From: Bradyrhizobium sp. sBnM-33
GTDB taxonomy: Bacteria > Pseudomonadota > Alphaproteobacteria > Rhizobiales > Xanthobacteraceae
NCBI RefSeq assembly: GCF_032917945.1
Contig: NZ_CP136624.1
Location: 2,976,001 to 3,040,000, forward strand
Length of the DNA stretch: 64,000 nucleotides
Reading direction: 5' to 3'
Shown here in pieces: positions 1 to 7,192 of this stretch; position 1 is the stretch's first letter, and every line of letters begins with the position of its first letter. The notes beneath the pieces are model-generated. The model saw nothing but the letters and a program-made list of their open reading frames with translations, did no database searches and was not told the origin of the DNA. A program made the position numbers and the translations under genes.

Positions 1-1
1 C

Positions 2-685
2 GTCACGATCCTGATCGGCGTGGCCTTTGCGCTGATGGTGGTGCACGAGGACCGAACGGGCACCAGGCAGGCCGCAGCACAGGCGCGAGTGGCGAAAGAA
101 GACATGTGGCGGGTGTTTTTGGCGCTTTTGATCGTGGTGATCGCGATATCCACGACGTTTAACGCCATCACCGTGGCGATGCCGAAACTGTTCGCCGAGC
201 GGCTGGCCGGCCTGACCAACAGTCCGGCCCTGCTCGGGGTGATCGCGGCTGGCGTCTATGTGTTCGGCGCGATGACGCAGTACACCATCGGCAAGTTGAT
301 CGACCATTACTCGCTGAAGACCGTGATGCTGCCGCTGTCGTTTCTGCTGGCGCCGTTCATGTATTTCGCGGCGACGCTGTCGAACCTGCCGCTGATTATC
401 GCCTCCATCGGCATCGTGATGGGCGCGTTCGGTCAGGTCACCGTCAATGACGCCATGGTTGGCAAGTACACCACCGAGGAATGGCGCTCGCGCGCCTATT
501 CGGTGCGCTACTTCGTCGGCTTCACCGCTGCCGGCGCCTCCGTCGCGCTGGTGGCCTGGCTCTATGAAAAGGGCGGTTTTGTCACCATGCTGCAGGCGTT
601 CGGCGCGCTGTGCCTTTTGGTGATCGTGGCGGCGATCATCCTGCCGCAGGAGATCAAGGTACCGGCGGCGCAAACCGCGCCGTGA
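2..685 (+). CDS. MFS transporter, C-terminal part (5' end outside window)
   Basis: The reading frame is open from the first bases of the window, so this is the C-terminal part of a larger protein; the GTG at 20 is only an internal codon. About 225 residues are visible, with five to six hydrophobic segments separated by short polar loops (for example around LALLIVVIAISTTFNAI and LCLLVIVAAIIL). This matches the second six-helix half of a major facilitator superfamily permease. Substrate cannot be read from the fragment. The gene stops at 685 and the next gene on the strand begins 180 bp later, so it is probably the last gene of its unit. Confidence 0.75.
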   Translation, partial: VTILIGVAFALMVVHEDRTGTRQAAAQARVAKEDMWRVFLALLIVVIAISTTFNAITVAMPKLFAERLAGLTNSPALLGVIAAGVYVFGAMTQYTIGKLIDHYSLKTVMLPLSFLLAPFMYFAATLSNLPLIIASIGIVMGAFGQVTVNDAMVGKYTTEEWRSRAYSVRYFVGFTAAGASVALVAWLYEKGGFVTMLQAFGALCLLVIVAAIILPQEIKVPAAQTAP

Positions 686-864
686 CATCACTAATCAATT
701 GATCATGCGCCACTTTCCGTCATGGCCGGGCTTGCTTGCCCGGCGAAGCCTTTGCGTAGACGAGTCTCCGTGACGATTTGTTGCGGCGCAATAGCTCCGC
801 CGTGCGGCCGTGAACTCAAACAGAACACTTGACCATCGCCACCCTCCTTGTGTGAGGTGCGCGC

Positions 865-1281
865 ATGACCCGAATCCGGCTTTTCCTGTTCATCATTGCG
901 ATATTTATGCCGTCGCTGGCGGCGGCCCAGACCATGAAATTCGAGGAGGCCGCGGCCATGCTGGCCGCGAGCTGCGGCAAGGACATCGACGACAATTGCC
1001 GCGGCGTCAATCTCGACGCGACGCGCCTCAAGGAATGCCTGGGCCGCAACCAGGACGTGGTGTCGGCGAAGTGCAAGACCGATTATCCCCAGGCTCTTGG
1101 CGCCATCCAGCAGCGCATTACCGCGCGCACCTCCCTTGTGAAACTGTGCAATTGGGAATTGAACAAGCTTTGCGGCGAGGTTCGCCAGGATCCCGTCAAG
1201 GGCCTGCAATGCCTGTTGGAGTCCACCAAGAAGGCCACCCCCAACTGCAACAAGGCGATCAGCGCAGCGGGGTACCGCTGA
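865..1281 (+). CDS. Secreted cysteine-rich repeat protein
   Basis: A 138-residue protein with a clear signal peptide (residues 1-21, cut after AAA). The mature part holds exactly eight cysteines, at 37, 45, 58, 70 and 95, 103, 116, 128. The two sets of four have identical spacing (C-x7-C-x12-C-x11-C), so it is a duplicated module like the Cys-rich repeat first described in eukaryotic Golgi protein GLG1 (family assignment is inference). It should be periplasmic and disulphide-bonded. Its TGA stop overlaps the ATG of the OmpA-like gene by one base (TGATG), so the two are translationally coupled. No enzymatic motif is seen. Confidence 0.85.
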   Translation: MTRIRLFLFIIAIFMPSLAAAQTMKFEEAAAMLAASCGKDIDDNCRGVNLDATRLKECLGRNQDVVSAKCKTDYPQALGAIQQRITARTSLVKLCNWELNKLCGEVRQDPVKGLQCLLESTKKATPNCNKAISAAGYR

Positions 1282-1943
1282 TGCTTTGGGACGAAAAGTT
1301 GCGCGGCATCGGTCTCGTGCTGGGCGCCTTGGCTCTGTTTACCTTTCCGATGACGCCTGGGCGGACGCAAACCGCCATGTCGAGCGGGGACATCATTGAG
1401 AAGCTTGCCGTCGAAGCCGAGTCGGATATCGATTTGGCTGCGTTGCGCCAGCAGGCCGCCGACCGCATCAAGGCGAGAGCGGACGCCCAGCCGCAGAAGC
1501 GCCCGCCGATCGCGCCGCAACTGACGAAGCTGCCGCAAATCCGTGTCGACGTCGTGTTCGACCAGGATTCCTCCCTGATCCGGCCGGCCTCTTATCAGAC
1601 CATCGGCAGCATCGCGGACGCGCTCACAGATCCGAAGACGCGGCCCTATCGCTATCTGATCGTCGACCACGTCGAATCCGCCGGAAGGCGCGACCACAAT
1701 CTGATCCTGAGCCAGCGCCGCGCCGAATCGATCCGGGATGTGCTGGTGAACACCTTCAAGGTATCGCCGAAACGGCTTCAGGCGCTCGGTCTGGGTGAGG
1801 AACAGTTGCAGGATGTCAATCGTCCGGCGTCGCCCGCCAATGCGCGCGTCCAGATCATAGCGATCGGCAAGTTCGAAACGGCCGAGCCGGTAACGCCGGC
1901 TGCGGCTCCAAAAGGTGCGGCTGCGGCAAAAAAGAAACGCTGA
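1281..1943 (+). CDS. OmpA-like C-terminal domain protein
   Basis: 220 residues. The ATG at 1281 overlaps the stop of the Cys-rich gene; the frame is open further upstream, but that part is only a shadow of the preceding gene. The N-terminus is hydrophobic (about residues 10-30, a signal peptide or anchor). From about residue 90 there is an OmpA/MotB-type fold: beta strand with VFDQDSSLIRP, then helix with LSQRRAESIRDVL, then ALGLGEE and a final strand. The family binds peptidoglycan non-covalently. The usual HTD..G before the RRA helix reads HVESAGRRD here, so ligand contacts may differ. The tail is Ala/Pro/Lys-rich. Confidence 0.8.
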   Translation: MLWDEKLRGIGLVLGALALFTFPMTPGRTQTAMSSGDIIEKLAVEAESDIDLAALRQQAADRIKARADAQPQKRPPIAPQLTKLPQIRVDVVFDQDSSLIRPASYQTIGSIADALTDPKTRPYRYLIVDHVESAGRRDHNLILSQRRAESIRDVLVNTFKVSPKRLQALGLGEEQLQDVNRPASPANARVQIIAIGKFETAEPVTPAAAPKGAAAAKKKR

Positions 1944-1998
1944 TCATCCGTGAAGGGATGAATGCGACGCCAGCGATCGGCTGGGGAAGGAGCTCCCG

Positions 1999-2802
1999 AT
2001 GCTCAATCAACTCTCGCCGGCAACGGCCGGTCTCTTGCTGGGATTGACAGTGATGATGACGATGCCCGCTACAGCCGATGCCCTCAAGGATGAGATCGCG
2101 CCGACCGGCAAGCTGCGGGTGGCGATCGCGATCAGTCCGGCCGGTGGCGCGTTCTGGTCGACGAAGACCGCGACCGGTTATGCTGGCGTGCCGGTCGATC
2201 TCGGCAAGGCGATGGCGGAGCAACTTGGCGTGCCCGTCGAATATGTCGCGCACAACAATTCCGGGCAGATCGTCGATGCGGCGTCGAAGGGCACCTGGGA
2301 TGTCACCTTCCTGCCGAAAGATCCGGAGCGAGAGGGCAGGATGTCGTTCGGCCCGATCTACGAGGTTGCGGACGCGACCTACATCGTCAAGCCAGGCTCG
2401 ACGGTCACAAATTTCGCAACGCTCGACCAACCTGGGATCAAGGTCGCTGCCGTGAACAACACTACCACGATGCGCGGCGCGATCGCGCATTTGAAGAACG
2501 CCAAGGTCACGGGGTACCAGACCTATGACGAAATCTTCGGCCTGCTCAAGAATGGCGAGATCGATGCGTTTGCGCTGTCGCGCGACCAGCTCAACGCCAT
2601 GGCGAAGCAGATTCCGGGTACCCGCGTGCTGGATGAAACTTTCAAGCAAACGGTCACGGCCGTAGCGGTGCCACCCAATCGTCCGCTGTCGCTGGCGTTT
2701 GCGGTCAGGTTTCTGAACGAGGCGATCGCCAACGGCACGCTGCGCAAGGCCTACGACAACAACGGCCTGAAGGACCGGCCGGTGCGGACGCAGACGAAAT
2801 AG
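1999..2802 (+). CDS. ABC transporter substrate-binding protein, family 3 (amino-acid type)
   Basis: 267 residues with a signal peptide (about 1-27). The mature chain has the order typical of family 3 solute-binding proteins: GKLRVAI start strand, GVPVDLGKAMAEQLGVPVEYV, WDVTFLPKDPERE in the first lobe, then a crossing segment and IDAFALSRDQL in the second lobe. It should bind a small polar solute, probably an amino acid or derivative, in the periplasm. No permease or ATPase gene lies next to it, so it is an orphan receptor or feeds a transporter encoded elsewhere. A palindromic repeat follows. Confidence 0.8.
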   Translation: MLNQLSPATAGLLLGLTVMMTMPATADALKDEIAPTGKLRVAIAISPAGGAFWSTKTATGYAGVPVDLGKAMAEQLGVPVEYVAHNNSGQIVDAASKGTWDVTFLPKDPEREGRMSFGPIYEVADATYIVKPGSTVTNFATLDQPGIKVAAVNNTTTMRGAIAHLKNAKVTGYQTYDEIFGLLKNGEIDAFALSRDQLNAMAKQIPGTRVLDETFKQTVTAVAVPPNRPLSLAFAVRFLNEAIANGTLRKAYDNNGLKDRPVRTQTK

Positions 2803-2828
2803 CAGGCACGGTCTGGCGCCAATCTATC

Positions 2829-2935
2829 CCCATGTCATCTGGGGCGATGCGAAGCATCGAGCCCGGAATCCGTTTAGCGCCGGAGCTGACGCGACATGGA
2901 TTCCGGGCTTGCGCTACGCGCGTCTCGGAATGACG
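2829..2935. repeat. Dispersed palindromic intergenic repeat
   Basis: Outer arms contain a GTCAT...ATGAC type pair and the inner arms AGCCCGGAATCC (2860-2871) and GGATTCCGGGCT (2898-2909) are perfect reverse complements. This architecture resembles REP/RPT-type elements common between genes in this genus. It lies just after the solute-binding protein gene and may form a stable 3' hairpin. Confidence 0.6.
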
Positions 2936-2960
2936 AGGCGGCACGGTAGGCGCTAACATA

Positions 2961-2974
2961 TGTGCAACTGCACA
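2961..2974. promoter_or_regulatory. Dyad TGTGCA-N2-TGCACA upstream of sigma-54 promoter
   Basis: Perfect 6-bp arms spaced by AC, centred about 100 bp upstream of the -24 element at 3070. That is a usual distance for an enhancer-binding protein. The orientation is opposite to the NtrC consensus (GCAC...GTGC), so the binding protein is unknown. Confidence 0.3.
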
Positions 2975-3069
2975 AATACAGGGCATCAGTCCCAATCAGG
3001 GCAACCCTGCAATAGGACCATAACCACGTAGAAATACGCGTTTTTTAAGCCCGCGGCCCAATTTCCGGT

Positions 3070-3085
3070 TGGCACATCGATTGCT
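3070..3085 (+). promoter_or_regulatory. Sigma-54 (RpoN) -24/-12 promoter
   Basis: TGGCACATCGATTGCT matches the sigma-54 consensus TGGCAC-N5-TTGC(A/T) at every conserved position, with GG and GC at exact spacing. Transcription would begin near 3096-3098, giving a leader of about 285 nt before the FNT channel gene at 3382. In alphaproteobacteria such promoters on nitrogen genes are driven by NtrC-type activators (established knowledge); here that is inferred from the downstream FNT gene. Confidence 0.75.
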
Positions 3086-3132
3086 TAATCCTGTCTCAGT
3101 CAATGACGACTGCCGTCCGTTAGGAGTGCCAA

Positions 3133-3181
3133 GGCCAGCGTTGGCCGAAGGCCGTTGGGATCAAGCGGCCTCACGTGAGGC
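3133..3181 (+). promoter_or_regulatory. Structured mRNA leader, possible ANTAR (NasT-type) attenuator
   Basis: Stem GGCC/GGCC (3133-3136, 3143-3146) encloses the six-base loop AGCGTT, with A at loop position 1 and G at position 4 as in ANTAR-protein RNA targets. It is followed by stem GGCCG/CGGCC (3150-3154, 3166-3170), which is mutually exclusive with a perfect 14-bp palindrome GCCTCACGTGAGGC (3168-3181). Alternative folds in the leader of a sigma-54-driven nitrite-type channel gene fit nitrate/nitrite antitermination of NasT type. No U-tract terminator was recognised, so this remains a proposal. Confidence 0.35.
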
Positions 3182-3381
3182 GCTTCGAGCAGTCTTCGGG
3201 ACCACCTCACGATAGCTCGCGCATCCTAAGTCCCTGATCGGGCCTGACCTGCGTCGTTCTGTGCCGTTCAAAGGCGGCGCGGGATTTGTCGCGCACGAGG
3301 ACGGCAAGATTTTTCACTCAATCGGTGCACGGCTGCGCAGCATCCGGCGCGCTTCAACCTTGTCTCGAAAGGGGAACTGGA

Positions 3382-4233
3382 ATGGCCTATCTCGCGCCTT
3401 CGGAATTCGTGACCAAGATGGTCGACGCCGGAGAATCCAAAATCTTCATGTCGACGCGGGATACGGTCATCCGCGCCTACATGGCCGGAGCGATCCTCGC
3501 GCTTGCCGCGGCGTTTGCGATCACCATCAACGTGCAGACCGGCGTGCCGATCGTCGGCGCCGCGCTGTTCCCGGTCGGCTTCTGCATGCTGTATCTGCTC
3601 GGCTTCGACCTGCTCACCGGCGTGTTCGTACTTGCACCGTTGGCACTGATCGACAAGCGCCCGGGCGTGACGCTCGGTGGCGTGCTGCGCAACTGGGGTC
3701 TCGTTTTCATCGGCAATTTCGCCGGCGCGTTCACGGTGGCGGTGATGATGGCGATCGTGTTCACCTTCGGCTGGTCTCAGCCGCCGGACAAGGTCGGCCA
3801 GGTGATCGGCACCATCGGCGAAAGCCGCACCGTCGGCTACGCCGATCATGGCGCGGCCGGCATGCTGACGCTGTTCATCCGCGGCATGCTCTGCAACTGG
3901 ATGGTCTCGGCCGGCGTTGTGGGCGCGATGATCTCCACGCACGTCAGCGGCAAGGTGATCGCAATGTGGATGCCGATCATGCTGTTCTTCTTCATGACCT
4001 TCGAGCATTCCATCGTGAACATGTTCCTGTTCCCGTCCGGCCTGCTGCTCGGCGGCAAGTTCACCTGGTGGGACTACATCTTCTGGAACGAGATTCCGAC
4101 CGTCGTCGGCAACCTCGTCGGCGGCCTCGCCTTTACCGGGCTGACGCTGTACGCGACCCACGTCAAGACCGGTCCGTCGCGCAACGCGTCGGCTGCGGCA
4201 TCTTCGCGATCGTCCTCGCGCATTGCCGCTTGA
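3382..4233 (+). CDS. Formate/nitrite transporter family channel
   Basis: 283 residues. The ATG at 3382 follows a purine-rich GGGGAA; an upstream in-frame extension has no such site. Six hydrophobic segments are visible, as in the pentameric FNT channels (FocA, NirC). Two family signatures are present: RGMLCNWMVSAGV, and FEHSIVNM with the conserved pore histidine. The C-terminus ends in a Ser/Ala-rich tail that could be a regulatory site. The sigma-54 promoter and structured leader upstream point to nitrite rather than formate, by inference. A kinase/phosphatase fusion follows 61 bp downstream in the same direction. Confidence 0.9.
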   Translation: MAYLAPSEFVTKMVDAGESKIFMSTRDTVIRAYMAGAILALAAAFAITINVQTGVPIVGAALFPVGFCMLYLLGFDLLTGVFVLAPLALIDKRPGVTLGGVLRNWGLVFIGNFAGAFTVAVMMAIVFTFGWSQPPDKVGQVIGTIGESRTVGYADHGAAGMLTLFIRGMLCNWMVSAGVVGAMISTHVSGKVIAMWMPIMLFFFMTFEHSIVNMFLFPSGLLLGGKFTWWDYIFWNEIPTVVGNLVGGLAFTGLTLYATHVKTGPSRNASAAASSRSSSRIAA

Positions 4234-4246
4234 TCTTAAGATGAGG

Positions 4247-4277
4247 ATGGGCCTCTCCTCGCGAGGGAGAGGCCCAT
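4247..4277. promoter_or_regulatory. Perfect 12-bp hairpin between FNT and kinase genes
   Basis: ATGGGCCTCTCC (4247-4258) and GGAGAGGCCCAT (4266-4277) pair perfectly around a 7-base loop. There is no T-tract after it, so it is not a classical terminator. It may protect the upstream message or lower read-through into the kinase gene. Confidence 0.5.
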
Positions 4278-4294
4278 TGTCGTGAAAGCCGGGA

Positions 4295-6031
4295 ATGCCG
4301 CGCGAGCTGAAAATATCGGTCGGACAATTTTCCGATAAGGGAGCTAAGGAAACCAACCAGGATTTCCATGGCGTCCTGATCCCGGACGAGCCGCTGCTCA
4401 GCCTCAAGGGCATTTCCATCGTGCTGGCCGACGGCATCAGCAGCAGCAAGGTCAGCCGGGTCGCCGCGGAATCGGCGGTCAAGGGGTTTTTGACAGACTA
4501 TTACTGCACCTCGGAATCCTGGTCGGTGCGCACCTCGGCGCAGCGCGTGCTGGAGGCGACCAATTCCTGGCTGCATTCGCAGACGCGCAGCCAGTATGCC
4601 TATGACAGGGACCGCGGTTACGTCTGTACGCTCTCCGCCATGGTCATCAAGTCGACCACGGCGCATCTCTTTCACATCGGCGATTCCCGCATCTATCGTC
4701 TCTCCGGCAGCACGCTGGAGCAACTGACCAACGACCACCGCATCGTCATCTCCTCGCAGCAGAGTTATCTCGGCCGGGCGCTCGGTGTAAATCCGCAAAT
4801 CGAGATCGATTACCAGATGCTGCGGCTCGAGCCGGGCGACGTCTTTGTGCTCGCGACCGACGGCATCTACGAGCATCTTAGCGCCCGCCGCATTGCAAAG
4901 GCGGTGAACGAAGGCGGCGCCGATCTCGACGCGGCCGCGAAGGCGATTGTCGACCAGGCTTTTGAAGCTGGCAGCAAGGACAATCTCACCGTCCAGATCG
5001 TTCGCGTCGACGAAGTGCCCGACGGCGCCGCCAGCGAAGTGTTCGCGCAGCCGCATGAATTGCCGCTGCCGCCGCTCCTGGAGGCGCGGGCGGTGTTCGA
5101 CGGCTACCGGATCGTTCGCGAGCTGCACGGCTCCAGCCGCAGCCACATCTATCTGGCCGTCGATATCGAAACCGACGCCGTGGTCACCATCAAGATTCCG
5201 TCGATCGATTTGCGCGACGATCCCGCTTACCTGAAGCGGTTCATGATGGAGGAGTGGGTGGCGCGGCGCATCGACAGCCCGCATGTGCTGAAACCCTGCC
5301 TGCTGCAGCGCAAGCGCAACTTCCTCTATGTCGCGACCGAATACATCGACGGCCAGACGCTGACGCAATGGATGATCGATAATCCAAAACCAAGCCTGGA
5401 AACCGTGCGCGGCATCGTCGAACAGATCGCCAAGGGGCTGCGCGCCTTCCACCGCAAGGAGATGCTGCACCAGGACGTCAGGCCCGACAACATCATGATC
5501 GACGCTACGGGTACGTTGAAGATCATCGATTTCGGCTCGACGAAAATCACCGGTGTCGTCGAGGCCGAGCCATCAGGCATTCGCAATGACATTCTCGGTA
5601 CCCAGCAATACACCGCGCCCGAATATTTCCTCGGCGAGCCGGCGACGACACGCTCGGACCTGTTTTCACTCGGCGTCATCACCTATCAGATGCTGACCGG
5701 AAAACTACCCTACGGCGCGCAGATCGCAAAGGCGCGGACCAGGTCGCAATTCAACAAGCTCGTCTACCAGCCGGCGTCCCATGGCGACCGCGAGATGCCG
5801 CAATGGATCGACGGCACGCTGGAGAAGGCCGTGCACCCCAATCCCTACAAGCGTTATGACAGTTTCTCGGAATTCTTGTTCGACCTGCGCCATCCCAATG
5901 CGAACTATCTCTCGACGTCACGGACCCCGCTGATCGAGCGCAATCCGCTGCTGTTCTGGAAGAGTACGACCGTCGTGCTGGCGCTCGCGGTGATCGTGCT
6001 GCTGGCGATGCAGCACGGGATGCATCGGTAG
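4295..6031 (+). CDS. PP2C phosphatase-Ser/Thr kinase fusion with C-terminal TM anchor
   Basis: 578 residues. Residues 1 to about 245 are a PP2C phosphatase with the metal-binding motifs ETNQDFHG, VLADGISSS, HIGDSRIYRLSG, LATDGIYEHL and SKDNLTVQIV. Residues about 265-525 are a Hanks-type kinase: VTIK lysine (K300), HQDVRPDN catalytic loop (D394, N399), DFG (D412), TAPEYF, DLFSLGVITYQMLTG. The glycine-rich loop is degenerate (HGSSRSH instead of GxGxxG) and HRD reads HQD. A single TM helix (about 553-572) ends the protein, so both domains face the cytoplasm. Position after the FNT channel suggests it controls nitrite transport or assimilation by reversible phosphorylation (inference). Confidence 0.93.
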   Translation: MPRELKISVGQFSDKGAKETNQDFHGVLIPDEPLLSLKGISIVLADGISSSKVSRVAAESAVKGFLTDYYCTSESWSVRTSAQRVLEATNSWLHSQTRSQYAYDRDRGYVCTLSAMVIKSTTAHLFHIGDSRIYRLSGSTLEQLTNDHRIVISSQQSYLGRALGVNPQIEIDYQMLRLEPGDVFVLATDGIYEHLSARRIAKAVNEGGADLDAAAKAIVDQAFEAGSKDNLTVQIVRVDEVPDGAASEVFAQPHELPLPPLLEARAVFDGYRIVRELHGSSRSHIYLAVDIETDAVVTIKIPSIDLRDDPAYLKRFMMEEWVARRIDSPHVLKPCLLQRKRNFLYVATEYIDGQTLTQWMIDNPKPSLETVRGIVEQIAKGLRAFHRKEMLHQDVRPDNIMIDATGTLKIIDFGSTKITGVVEAEPSGIRNDILGTQQYTAPEYFLGEPATTRSDLFSLGVITYQMLTGKLPYGAQIAKARTRSQFNKLVYQPASHGDREMPQWIDGTLEKAVHPNPYKRYDSFSEFLFDLRHPNANYLSTSRTPLIERNPLLFWKSTTVVLALAVIVLLAMQHGMHR

Positions 6032-6036
6032 TTTTC

Positions 6037-6137
6037 GTCATGCCCCGCGAAGGCGGGGCATCCAGTACTCCGTGACATCACGTTTTCACTATACGCGCTC
6101 CGGCGTACTGGATCGCCCGGTCAAGCCGGGCGATGAC
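6037..6137. repeat. Palindromic repeat family A, copy 1
   Basis: GTCAT/GATGAC ends with inner hairpins GCCCCGCGAAGGCGGGGC and GCCCGGTCAAGCCGGGC flanking a core with CCAGTA...TACTGGA. The same design recurs at 45719-45818 and 61468-61565. Short hairpins with a conserved TACTGGAT core are typical of mobile RPT/REP-like elements. Confidence 0.75.
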
Positions 6138-6168
6138 CGGTGAAAAAACGGTTCATCGCAAAATCGGG

Positions 6169-6963
6169 TTAATTCGTCGTCCCCGCCGCGATCGGATCGA
6201 GGCCGCTTTTCACGATCTCCGCGCGCGCCGCGGGGGAGGCGAGGAACTTGATCAGCGCCTTGCCAGCCTCGGGCTCCTTGGAAACGCTGGCGAGCCCCGC
6301 GGAAAACACCGTGATCTTCTGCAACTCGTCCGGCAGCGGCCCGACGATCTCAATGCCTTCCACTGGCTTCAATTCGCTCATCTGCTGGAAGCCGATCTCG
6401 GCGTCGCCGTGGGCGACGATCTCGCCCACCGGAGTGGCGGGAATTTTCCTGGCCTTGTCCTTCATTTCGTCGGCAATGCCGAGCTTGCCGAACATCTCGG
6501 TCGAGACATAGACGCCGCTGGCGCTGTCCGAATAGGCGACGGTCTTGACCGCGAGCAGCGCGCGCTTGAGCGCATCGGGCGTGGAGATGTCCGGCTTCGG
6601 CGTGCCCGACTTTACGGCGACGCCGATCGGCGACTTGACGAGATCGACACTGGTGCCGGCGGTTACTTTGCCTTTCTTGGCGAGATCTTCGAGCGCGTAG
6701 CCGACCATGATGAGAACATCCGCCGGCTCGCCTCGCTCCAGCCGCACCGGAATAGCATTGGTCGTCGTGCCCATCGATGGCCCGTAGGCGGTCAGCACCT
6801 TGTGGCCCGTGCTACGCTCGAATTCCGGAACCAGCGCCTTGTAGGCGGCCGAGAGTCCGCCCGAGATCATCACCCGCACCTCGGCGGCAGAGGCCGTGAC
6901 AGTCAGCAGGAATACGCCGAGAGTGGCGAGCGTGAACGCGCGAAGATTGTTTGAAAGACGCAT
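6169..6963 (-). CDS. ModA-like periplasmic substrate-binding protein
   Basis: 264 residues. The ATG at 6963 has GGGAGA upstream; an extension of five codons is possible but unsupported. A signal peptide (about 1-24, ending SAAE) precedes AEVRVMISGGLSAAYKALVPEF, which resembles the start of ModA-type molybdate-binding proteins. Other matches are GEPADVLIMVGYALEDLAKKG, SDSASGVYVSTEMFGKLGI and the C-terminal KALIKFLASPAAR. It belongs to the ModA-like type II solute-binding group, but no modBC genes are adjacent, so the ligand is not established. Palindromic repeats flank it on both sides. Confidence 0.75.
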   Translation of the reverse strand: MRLSNNLRAFTLATLGVFLLTVTASAAEVRVMISGGLSAAYKALVPEFERSTGHKVLTAYGPSMGTTTNAIPVRLERGEPADVLIMVGYALEDLAKKGKVTAGTSVDLVKSPIGVAVKSGTPKPDISTPDALKRALLAVKTVAYSDSASGVYVSTEMFGKLGIADEMKDKARKIPATPVGEIVAHGDAEIGFQQMSELKPVEGIEIVGPLPDELQKITVFSAGLASVSKEPEAGKALIKFLASPAARAEIVKSGLDPIAAGTTN

Positions 6964-7049
6964 GATGGTTTCTCCCAAGGCGACTCTTGACCGGCCGGCC
7001 TTGGAAGAATGTTAGGGTGCGAAGGGCGAGGCGGCTAGAGCCACCAGCC

Positions 7050-7170
7050 GTCATTGCGAGGAGCGCAGCGACGAAGCAATCCATGCATCAGCGAATGCGG
7101 CGCGATGGATTGCTTCGCGGAGCCTGTCATCGGGCGCGCATTCGCGCGACCCGTTGGCTCGCAATGACGG
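7050..7170. repeat. Palindromic repeat family B, copy 1
   Basis: CGTCATTGCGAG ... CTCGCAATGACG ends with internal GAAGCAATCCATG and GATGGATTGCTTCG arms. The same parts occur at 14580-14664. It is intergenic, between the ModA-like and phaZ genes. Confidence 0.75.
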
Positions 7171-7192
7171 GGGGAGAGTGGCGCGAGCCACC

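Noticed and set aside
810..1280. Upstream extension of the OmpA-like frame
   Set aside because: It overlaps the Cys-rich secreted protein in another frame, has no ribosome-binding site and lacks family resemblance; the signal sequence starts at 1281.
2961..2974. NtrC site upstream of the sigma-54 promoter
   Set aside because: The dyad has the opposite half-site orientation to the NtrC consensus, so it is listed as unassigned.
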